DNA of 13,122 bases, taken from Desulfomonile sp. (lineage in GTDB: Bacteria; Desulfobacterota; Desulfomonilia; Desulfomonilales; Desulfomonilaceae). The notes beneath the pieces were generated by a model, which was given only the letters and a program-made list of their open reading frames with translations, searched no databases and was not told the DNA's origin. Both the position numbers and the translations under genes were made by a program. Positions within the stretch are counted from its first letter, which is position 1, and every line of letters starts with the position of its first letter. The stretch spans positions 1 through 13,122 of the forward strand of contig JAIWNO010000297.1 in NCBI GenBank assembly GCA_020216785.1, in the 5' to 3' direction. Positions 1 to 5,774 of the stretch are shown here, in pieces.

Positions 1-2
1 CT

Positions 3-233
3 ATCCGGAAGTGGTTGGAGGAAATCAAAGATCTCATCGAGGTCCATTTCCTTCCCAAGTATGCGCCGAAACTCAACGCTGCGGAGTACATCCGGAAGGA
101 GACCCGGAAATGGGCAACCCACAACCGGTTCTTCGGCGCTCTGAACGATCTCAAAGACAGCCTGTTCCGAAGATTCAACCGTTTCCAGGGAAATCCGGGG
201 GCTCTCAAAACCCTGATCCCTCACTTTGCTTAG
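3..233 (+). CDS. IS630-type transposase, C-terminal fragment (cut by window edge)
   Basis: The reading frame is open to the left edge and ends at TAG 231-233, so only about 76 C-terminal residues are visible. The segment HFLPKYAPKLNAAEYIRKE matches the end of the DDE_3 catalytic domain of IS630/Tc1-mariner-like transposases, whose usual form is LPxYSPxLNPIExxW. The Glu of NAAE corresponds to the third acidic residue of the DDE triad. A downstream ATHNRFF stretch fits the family's TH...F pattern. The enzyme would cut and join the ends of its own insertion sequence. The D-D part lies outside the window, so it cannot be judged whether the element is intact. I could not identify the terminal inverted repeat downstream of the stop. 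Family assignment is from the motif alone. Confidence 0.75.
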   Translation: MRKWLEEIKDLIEVHFLPKYAPKLNAAEYIRKETRKWATHNRFFGALNDLKDSLFRRFNRFQGNPGALKTLIPHFA

Positions 234-550
234 GCGCTGAAAACAATGCCGGTTACTATAACACCTTCGGAAACGAAACGGAACATGGCTTGAATGCAGC
301 CCAGCGTATTGCTGAAACGCGGAAGGCTCACGAAAACCGACTGATCGAAAGTCTAAGGTTTGTCTGAAAATGAATAATCCGGAATTGGTTCAAGCAAGCG
401 CTATGCCAAGTGACGCGAAATGTCACCTCTGCACAGATCTCCTGTCCTGAGGATTCGGCAAGGAACGGGCAAGGGGGGGCACGCCAGGACAGTCACGGAA
501 AAGACCTATGAATTATGATTGATGGGGTGCGGACCGACACATTGAGCGGA
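234..550. other. Gene-free stretch after the transposase
   Basis: No convincing gene is seen in these 317 bases in any frame. The region should contain the right end of the insertion sequence, but I cannot place its terminal repeat without the left end. The only small structure is a 5-bp hairpin, GTGAC (410-414) with GTCAC (422-426) around a GCGAAAT loop. It is too short to call a terminator and has no T-tract. Confidence 0.5.
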
Positions 551-790
551 TCAGCGACGGCCTTTAGCTGTCCTCCGGGTCGATTTGGCAGGAGCTTCTT
601 CCAACTCTTCATATGATAAGAACGGTAAATTCGCCTTCCGGCGGGCGTGTTCGACAGTCGTAGCGATCAGATTGCCCGAACGGTCAAGATCGATATGGAT
701 GTTTTTGTTGATCTCCTTTATTTCTGCGACCGCGCGATCGGAAAACTCGACCAGAGCGGTATCAGTGTGGGAAAAGTACTTGATTTTCAT
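551..790 (-). CDS. DUF2283 family protein
   Basis: This 79-residue protein starts at ATG 788-790. Residues 1 to about 50 follow the DUF2283 pattern: MKIKYF, then a D-T-A-L-V-E-F strand, FSDRAVAE, an acidic turn, IHIDLDRSGNLIATTVEHA and a final L-SYEEL. Family members are small beta-rich proteins of unknown function. The last 15 residues (APAKSTRRTAKGRR) form a basic tail outside the domain. The gene lies 36 bases downstream of the DUF1573 gene on the same strand and may be read from the same transcript. Some DUF2283 genes sit next to a DUF4258 partner; none is visible here. The ribosome-binding site is weak (GCGGAT). Function is unknown. Confidence 0.8.
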   Translation of the reverse strand: MKIKYFSHTDTALVEFSDRAVAEIKEINKNIHIDLDRSGNLIATTVEHARRKANLPFLSYEELEEAPAKSTRRTAKGRR

Positions 791-826
791 TTCTTATCCG
801 CTCAGAAACGCCGGCCAAGAAACATA

Positions 827-1543
827 TTACCGCGTCTCTCCCACCTGGATGAAGTATCGCAGGATCATCTCCTGCTCTCTGTGGTGGTCGGTTCGGAGCA
901 GAACGTTCCCCGCGTAGATCGTTCGCCCTTTGTCCTCGGATAGGGTCATCTCGATTGTGAACGGAACCTCTCCCAAGGGTGGGACCACGATCAAAGACGG
1001 CGACAGCGTGGCAGCAACCCCCGCGCCCTTCACGTCGATGCTCTGGAGCGTTACAGGGCGGTCCGAAGTGTTGAAGATTTTCATACGAAAAGAAATGTTC
1101 TCGGTATGCGCTCTCAGTTTTTGCGCGAGGAAGGCCGGGGTGACATCCACTTGGCGCTGAACATACGCTATCAGCGTCAACTTGACGACCGGGCGGCTTG
1201 CATCGTTGGTCTGCACGATTATGTTGGTGCGCTTTGCGCCCTGGCTCAGGCCCACGGTGTCCAACTCGGCCACAATTGTGCCCGTGCCGCCGGGAGAGAT
1301 TTCCCGCTGCAGCGCCTCAACCTTGGTGCAGGCACAGTCCGGCCGCACTTTGTCTATTACGAGGATTTCGTCGCCGCTGTTGGTGAATTGGAATTTTTCT
1401 ACGACCCTGTCTCCGTACAGCACTGTCCCGTAGTTGTGGATTTCCCGGTCCACGCGCATCCTTGGCCCCGCGGCATCTGCAGCCGAAATGGTTGCCATAA
1501 GACACAGCGCCGCCAATATTAGTCGGCCGCCAATCATGACCAT
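827..1543 (-). CDS. Secreted DUF1573-domain protein
   Basis: The chosen start is ATG 1541-1543, giving 238 residues. A strong AAAAGGAG ribosome-binding site (core 1548-1552) lies 4 bases upstream. An earlier in-frame TTG at 1558 would place that site inside the gene, and an ATG at 1537 is an alternative with 10-base spacing. Residues 1 to about 24 form a Sec-type signal peptide: a short polar start with one Arg, a hydrophobic core LILAALCLMATIS, and likely cleavage after ADA. Residues about 30-125 are a DUF1573 domain, an Ig/ASPM-like beta-sandwich, with the typical HNYGTV...F.F.NSGD opening and the conserved PDCACT segment. The C-terminal half (about 130-235) looks like a second beta-sandwich. 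The protein should be periplasmic or surface exposed. The substrate or partner is unknown. No twin-Arg motif is seen, so export by the neighbouring Tat genes is not indicated. Confidence 0.82.
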   Translation of the reverse strand: MVMIGGRLILAALCLMATISAADAAGPRMRVDREIHNYGTVLYGDRVVEKFQFTNSGDEILVIDKVRPDCACTKVEALQREISPGGTGTIVAELDTVGLSQGAKRTNIIVQTNDASRPVVKLTLIAYVQRQVDVTPAFLAQKLRAHTENISFRMKIFNTSDRPVTLQSIDVKGAGVAATLSPSLIVVPPLGEVPFTIEMTLSEDKGRTIYAGNVLLRTDHHREQEMILRYFIQVGETR

Positions 1544-1558
1544 CGTACTCCTTTTCAA

Positions 1559-1799
1559 GGTTCCGGGCGGGTGTTATCATACGCCACGAGGGTCCACAGC
1601 CGGGGCGGCTCTGTGACATCGAGTCCGGCCGGAAGAAAATCCATTCGATGATGATGGCTGCGGACGAGACCTCACGCCGGAGCTGATTATATCGGCGCAG
1701 CGCTTTGGCGCAACTGATTTTTCCATGTTTCAGGCAAGAGCTTTTGCTATTCCGATTTATTCTTCAGCTTCCAGATCGCGTGCGGCATGAGAGGTACTC
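1559..1799. other. Divergent intergenic region between DUF1573 gene and tatB-like gene
   Basis: The promoters for both the minus-strand DUF1573/DUF2283 pair and the plus-strand tat operon should lie here. I saw AT-rich patches (GATTATATC near 1685 and GATTTATTC near 1755) but no -35/-10 pair with good spacing that I would defend. No RNA gene or strong hairpin was recognised. Confidence 0.4.
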
Positions 1800-2189
1800 G
1801 TGTTTGGAATATCATCGTGGGAACTGTTGGTCATTCTGCTGATCGGACTCATCGTCCTCGGCCCGCGGCAGCTTGCCGAAGTCGCCAAAGCCGTCGGCAA
1901 GGTTTATCGGGACATCCAGAACATGTCGTGGGACTTCCGCCGCAGTATCGACCAGGAACTAAAATCGATATCCGAGCCTGCGCCGCCGATTACGCCGAAA
2001 TCGTCCGATTCACCCACCGAGCCTTTGCCTATGCCCGGCGAGAAATCCGGCCCCGACTTCTATGCGGATCTGCTCGAGGCAGCCGCAGAAAAGGATATGA
2101 AAGGAGACACCGCCGAGGAGCAACCGCCCGATGAGACCGCGGGCTCCGAAAAGCAGGAAGTCACGCCCAAGGAAGGGAAACTGTCTTGA
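1800..2189 (+). CDS. tatB: Twin-arginine translocase subunit, TatB-like (TatA/B family)
   Basis: The gene has a GTG start at 1800-1802 with GAGAGG at 1789-1794, 5 bases upstream. The 129-residue product begins MFGISSWELLVILLIGLIVLGPRQL. That is a short periplasmic end, Glu at position 8, one membrane helix (about 7-20), the Gly21-Pro22 hinge and an amphipathic helix (about 23-57). The rest is a Pro/Glu-rich hydrophilic tail. In the Tat system TatB binds folded RR-signal precursors together with TatC. The length, well above that of a typical TatA, and the position directly before tatC favour TatB. TatA and TatB cannot be firmly separated by sequence in this group, and one protein may do both jobs. 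No second TatA-like gene is in the window. Confidence 0.82.
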   Translation: MFGISSWELLVILLIGLIVLGPRQLAEVAKAVGKVYRDIQNMSWDFRRSIDQELKSISEPAPPITPKSSDSPTEPLPMPGEKSGPDFYADLLEAAAEKDMKGDTAEEQPPDETAGSEKQEVTPKEGKLS

Positions 2190-2965
2190 CTGACGCCGAT
2201 GCCCGCATGTCCTTCTTCGATCACATTGGAGAATTGCGGCAGCGGTTGCTCCGGGCGTCTGTCGCTCTGGTCGCCGCGTCGTGCGTGTGCGGTGTGTTTT
2301 CACAGCGGCTCTATGACTTCATCGCCAATCCGCTTCTGAAACTCCTCCCGAAAGACTCCGCTCTGGTGTTCACCGGGTTGCCGGACGCGTTTTTCATGTT
2401 GCTGAAGCTGTCAATTGCGGCGGGACTGTATATTACTTTGCCGTACCTACTCTATGAGTTGTGGAAATTCATTGCGCCCGGCCTGTATGAGCATGAGCGC
2501 CGGTACGCGTTGCCGTTTCTCGCTTTCGGCACCGGTCTGTTTTATTTGGGGGGGGCCTTTGCCTACCTGGTGGCGTTTCCGATTATTTTCAATTTCTTTC
2601 TCGGCTTCCAGACTCCGGAACTCAAACCGATGCTCTCCGTGAGAGACTATGTCTCGCTCCTCCTGAAATTGACGTTGACCTTCGGGGCGGTCTTTGAAAC
2701 ACCGGTAGTGATCGTGTTTCTCGGTTTTCTGCGTTTGCTCAATTCCGGAATGCTCAGGCGAGGGAGACGGTACTTCATCGTCATCGCATTTATTATCGGC
2801 GCGATTCTTTCACCGCCTGACGTGTTCAGCCAAGTGCTTATGGCAGTGCCCCTCATTGCGCTCTATGAGGTAAGCATCCCCGTGCTCGCGATTATTGAGC
2901 GGCGAAGGGACGCGGCGCAGGTTGAATGGGAGCGGTCTCTCGCCAAGCCGGAGGACCGAGCGTGA
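2186..2965 (+). CDS. tatC: Twin-arginine translocase subunit TatC
   Basis: TatC is the inner-membrane receptor for twin-arginine signal peptides. The 259-residue product has six predicted membrane helices and the family's landmark residues. These are HIGELRQRL with Glu16 near the N-terminus, FIAPGLYEHERR with Glu104, FGAVFETP with Glu171, and LSPPDVFSQ with Asp212. They align with E. coli positions Glu15, Glu103, Glu170 and Asp211, and all look intact. The start is TTG 2186, overlapping the stop of the tatB-like gene as TTGA. The AAGGAAGGG site, 8 bases before it, supports this choice. ATG 2207, giving MSFFDHIGEL, is an alternative but lacks a ribosome-binding site. The overlap implies translational coupling with tatB. 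Confidence 0.95.
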   Translation: MTDADARMSFFDHIGELRQRLLRASVALVAASCVCGVFSQRLYDFIANPLLKLLPKDSALVFTGLPDAFFMLLKLSIAAGLYITLPYLLYELWKFIAPGLYEHERRYALPFLAFGTGLFYLGGAFAYLVAFPIIFNFFLGFQTPELKPMLSVRDYVSLLLKLTLTFGAVFETPVVIVFLGFLRLLNSGMLRRGRRYFIVIAFIIGAILSPPDVFSQVLMAVPLIALYEVSIPVLAIIERRRDAAQVEWERSLAKPEDRA

Positions 2966-4659
2966 GACGGCTGCTGTTGCTGCTCAGTCCGCGTTGGAAG
3001 CGGTTCCGCAACAGGTTGCGTACTCCCGGTAGGGAGCGGTTGCGGTTGCCGTTTATCGCGGGACTGGTGGCGGTCCTGTGGGTGATGATCTACGTAGTGT
3101 TCACCAAAGCACTCGCGCACTTCACCGCGGAAGAGATGTTCGGCACCGTAGCCGCGGTGAAACTCCTGTCGATGATCATGGCCACGTTTGGGTTTGTGCT
3201 GATCGTGAGCAACATCATTACGACGTTCTCCACATTCTTCCTATCCGAAGACCTCCAATTGCTCATGAGCGGGCCGGTGTCGGTCCATGCGCTGTATGGG
3301 GCGCGTTTCGTCGAGACCCTCGCCGAGTCTTCGTGGATGGTGCTCGTCTTCGGACTGCCGGTGTTTCTGGCGTACGGTACGGTCTTTCCTGTGGGCGTGA
3401 GCTTTTATTTGCTCAGCTTGGTGGGATTGATCTGTCTGTTGGTCATGACGACCGCGGTCGGGATCTTCATTGTGGAACTGCTGGTCCGGACATTCCCGGT
3501 CAGGCGTCTGCGGGACCTGTTCGTCTTCGTGGGCTTGCTCCTGTTCGCTGGTGTTTATCTTCTCTTTCGCATGGTGCGGCCGGAGGAGTTTCTCAATCCC
3601 GAAGGGTTCGCTTCGCTCATGGATTACCTCTCCGTCATGTCGGAGCCCTCGTCGCCGTTGCTGCCCACATCGTGGATAGTGGAAATGCTCCGTCCGTACA
3701 TCACCGGCTACGGGTATAAAGACCGTTTCTTCTACTTGGCGCTCCTGGCGGCAAGCGCGATTGTGGCTTATCGCCTCGTGGGGCACCATCACCAAGCAGT
3801 GTATTTTTCCGGGTTTTCCAAAGCTTTTGAATCGCGAGGAGCGCGGCTCACCCGGAGCCGGCTCATTAGTGCGTTCGAGAGGGTGCTTGAACGATTTCTT
3901 GAAGCACCCACGGTGCGATTGGTTATCAAGGAGACGCTGCTCACTGCTCGGGATTCGGGCCGCCTCAGTCAGGTGTTGCTTCTCGCCGCGCTGCTCGTTG
4001 TGTATTTGTACAATTTCAGTGTGCTTCCAGCGGTCGATTCGCCTGCGGCGACGCACTTTCTCAAAAACGCCGTGGCTTTTCTCAATATTGGGCTGGCGGG
4101 TTTTGTGTTGGCTTCGCTGGGGATACGATTTCTCTTTCCTGCGGTGTCGATGGAGGGGCGTGCGTTCTGGATACTCAAAGGCTCTCCGGTGCGGTTGCGC
4201 AAGGTGCTCTGGGTGAAGTTCTTTTTCTACCTGGTACCGATGATCGCTCTGGGGCTGTTTCTCGTGATCGTGACCAATCGACTGCTCCAGCTTGACCTCT
4301 TCATGTCGGCGGTCTCGACGGCCACGGTGGTCCTTGTTACGGTGGGGATCACATCGTTGTGCATCGGGATGGGAGTAGTTCACGCGGACTTCAAGGATGT
4401 GGATCCGAACCGCACCGCGACCAGCTTCGGCGCGCTCGTCACCATGATCTATGCGGGGCTTGCGGTGGCCGCGGTGATTCTTCTCGAGGCATATCCGGTG
4501 TACAGAATAGTAACCGCGTCGTACTTTGGCCGGGACTTGGGACGGCTGGACTACGCGATCGCCGCGTGCTGCTTCGCCGGCGCTCTCGCAGTGGTGGCTG
4601 CTTTTATTATCCGGCCGCTCAAGATGGGGCTGGATCGCGTTACCGAACTGGAAGTATAG
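2962..4659 (+). CDS. Large polytopic membrane protein, putative ABC exporter permease subunit (ABC_tran_2-like)
   Basis: The start is GTG 2962, overlapping the tatC stop as GTGA. GGAGG lies 7 bases upstream (2950-2954), which makes it better than the earlier in-frame start at 2926. The product has 565 residues. It opens with a basic amphipathic region (SPRWKRFRNRLR...GRERLR), followed by about a dozen hydrophobic segments in two halves separated by a soluble stretch with SRGARLTRSRLISAFERVLERFL. Other landmarks are FFLSEDLQLLMSGPVS, PLLPTSWIVEML and FWILKGSPV. This pattern recalls the ABC-2-like permease family (SEDL...L.SGP and IL...P motifs) often described as a putative ABC transporter permease. 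No ATP-binding subunit is present in the window, so the partner ATPase must be elsewhere if the call is right. Family recognition is moderate; substrate unknown. The tight overlap suggests one operon with tatBC. Confidence 0.65.
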   Translation: MRRLLLLLSPRWKRFRNRLRTPGRERLRLPFIAGLVAVLWVMIYVVFTKALAHFTAEEMFGTVAAVKLLSMIMATFGFVLIVSNIITTFSTFFLSEDLQLLMSGPVSVHALYGARFVETLAESSWMVLVFGLPVFLAYGTVFPVGVSFYLLSLVGLICLLVMTTAVGIFIVELLVRTFPVRRLRDLFVFVGLLLFAGVYLLFRMVRPEEFLNPEGFASLMDYLSVMSEPSSPLLPTSWIVEMLRPYITGYGYKDRFFYLALLAASAIVAYRLVGHHHQAVYFSGFSKAFESRGARLTRSRLISAFERVLERFLEAPTVRLVIKETLLTARDSGRLSQVLLLAALLVVYLYNFSVLPAVDSPAATHFLKNAVAFLNIGLAGFVLASLGIRFLFPAVSMEGRAFWILKGSPVRLRKVLWVKFFFYLVPMIALGLFLVIVTNRLLQLDLFMSAVSTATVVLVTVGITSLCIGMGVVHADFKDVDPNRTATSFGALVTMIYAGLAVAAVILLEAYPVYRIVTASYFGRDLGRLDYAIAACCFAGALAVVAAFIIRPLKMGLDRVTELEV

Positions 4660-4683
4660 GCTTTGTTTATGAGAGTTGTGAAG

Positions 4684-4977
4684 ATGACCCGTGAAGACAT
4701 CTTGAAAAAGGTCGAAGATAGCAGGGATACGATTCGGAAATTCGGGGTGCGCCACTTGGGGATCTTTGGGTCTTCTGCCCGTGGCGAGCAGTTAGGCGAT
4801 AGTGATATCGATTTTCTTGTGGAATTTGACCGAGCCTCTTTCGACAACTATTTCGACTTGAAGTTTTTCCTGGAGGATCTCCTTGGACGGAAGGTGGGTC
4901 TGGTCATCAGAGACACCATAAAACCCAGAATACGCGCCGCCATCCTGGAGGAAGCCGTCTATGTCCAGGGACTATAG
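4684..4977 (+). CDS. Minimal nucleotidyltransferase (MNT/MntA-like antitoxin), third catalytic Asp replaced by Gly
   Basis: The gene is read from ATG 4684 (97 residues); ATG 4669 and TTG 4663 are in-frame alternatives. The start MTREDILKKVEDSRDTIRKFGV matches how relatives usually begin, so the shorter form is preferred. The fold shows GIFGSSARGEQLGDSDIDFLVEF: the GS motif and the first two metal-binding Asp residues of the pol-beta nucleotidyltransferase fold. The family then normally has a GRKVDLV strand with the third catalytic Asp. Here it reads GRKVGLV (codon GGT at about 4896-4898; GAT would give Asp). MntA-like proteins neutralise a HEPN toxin (HepT) by adding AMP to it. The expected HEPN gene follows with a 17-base overlap but is broken. 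The protein may therefore be an inactive remnant or may have a non-catalytic role. Confidence 0.85.
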   Translation: MTREDILKKVEDSRDTIRKFGVRHLGIFGSSARGEQLGDSDIDFLVEFDRASFDNYFDLKFFLEDLLGRKVGLVIRDTIKPRIRAAILEEAVYVQGL

Positions 4978-5140
4978 ACTCTATCTCGATGACATCCTCG
5001 AATCATGCCGGAAGATTCATCACTTCATGGAAGGGCCCGATCAGCCGATCCTGTGGGAGGGAACAAGTTATCATGACCCGTCGCGACGTATCGTTCCCGT
5101 GCGGGACCATTGTCTTGGAAGGTATCCTGGAAATACCTGA
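4961..5140 (+). pseudogene. Truncated HEPN (DUF86/HepT-like) toxin gene remnant
   Basis: ATG 4961 overlaps the end of the nucleotidyltransferase gene by 17 bases, the usual arrangement in MNT/HEPN pairs. The first residues, MSRDYRLYLDDILESC followed by RKIHHFMEG, match the N-terminal helix of DUF86/HepT proteins (usual form S.DYR.YL.DILE.I.KI..YTEG). After about residue 25 the similarity stops. The frame then runs through the ribosome-binding region and first codons of the downstream hydrolase in another frame, ending at TGA 5138-5140 after 59 codons. A full HEPN protein is about 110-140 residues. The missing part includes the R-x4-6-H active site, so no RNase toxin can be made. The simplest reading is a deletion that fused the toxin start to sequence just before the hydrolase gene. 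Confidence 0.7.
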
Positions 5141-5726
5141 CAATGTGTCTTTTCCCGCGCCCGCCGCGGTGATCTGCCATCCGCACCCGCTCTATGGCGG
5201 GAACATGCGGAATAACGTGACCAAGGCTGTCTCGGACGGCCTCCTCGCTCGGGGCGTCATATGCCTCAGGTTCAATTTCAGGGGGACCGGTCGGAGCCAG
5301 GGCGAGCATGACAACGGCAATAGCGAAGTAGACGACGTACGGGCTGCGCTCGATTTCATCCACCGGCTCGAGGAAGCGGACCCGCGACGGATTGTGCTCG
5401 CAGGCTATTCGTTCGGATGCTGGGTCGGACTCAAGGCCGCCGCGGATGACCCGCGGCCGGGCCGGCTCGTCGGCATTGCTCCTCCGGTGAACGAATACGA
5501 CTTCAGTTTCCTTCAACGGGAGACGCGGCCTAAGTTCCTGATTTGTGGTGACCGGGACTTCGTCTGCTCGCCTGAGAAATTTCAGGAACTTGTGAACGCG
5601 ATACCGGAACCGAAAATGGCTGTCACTATCCCGGGCGCCGATCATTTCCACTTCGGTCGCGAGAAGCACATTGTTGAGCACACGCTCCAGTTCCTCGACC
5701 GATATCCGTGGGAGACGACTGCATGA
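5073..5726 (+). CDS. Alpha/beta hydrolase (COG2945-like, dienelactone-hydrolase superfamily)
   Basis: The start is ATG 5073, giving 217 residues. A purine-rich GGGAGGGAA lies 10-12 bases before it. The frame is open back to 4989, but those extra 28 codons overlap the HEPN remnant and look non-coding. The opening CHPHPLYGGNMRNNV and LRFNFRGTGRSQG are signatures of this hydrolase group. The catalytic triad is visible: Ser113 in GYSFG (nucleophile elbow), Asp162 in GDRDF and His191 in GADHFH. The oxyanion region is near HPHP (residues 36-39). There is no signal peptide or membrane segment, so it is likely cytoplasmic. The natural substrate cannot be told from sequence. The gene lies on the plus-strand run between the broken toxin pair and the RND exporter, with 48 bases to the next start. 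Confidence 0.87.
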   Translation: MTRRDVSFPCGTIVLEGILEIPDNVSFPAPAAVICHPHPLYGGNMRNNVTKAVSDGLLARGVICLRFNFRGTGRSQGEHDNGNSEVDDVRAALDFIHRLEEADPRRIVLAGYSFGCWVGLKAAADDPRPGRLVGIAPPVNEYDFSFLQRETRPKFLICGDRDFVCSPEKFQELVNAIPEPKMAVTIPGADHFHFGREKHIVEHTLQFLDRYPWETTA

Positions 5727-5774
5727 CCGGGTCAAGCGATTTTCACCCACCGCATTTTCTCACAGGCCACGCCC

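Noticed and set aside
551..1543. DUF2283 and DUF1573 genes as a toxin-antitoxin pair
   Set aside because: DUF1573 is a secreted beta-sandwich protein and not a known toxin type. No DUF4258 partner is seen, and co-orientation alone is not evidence.
3241..4755. 504-codon minus-strand open frame opposite the permease gene
   Set aside because: It is very rich in charged residues, His and Gln with no hydrophobic core pattern, and lies wholly antisense to a gene with clear membrane helices and start signals. It is a codon-bias shadow.
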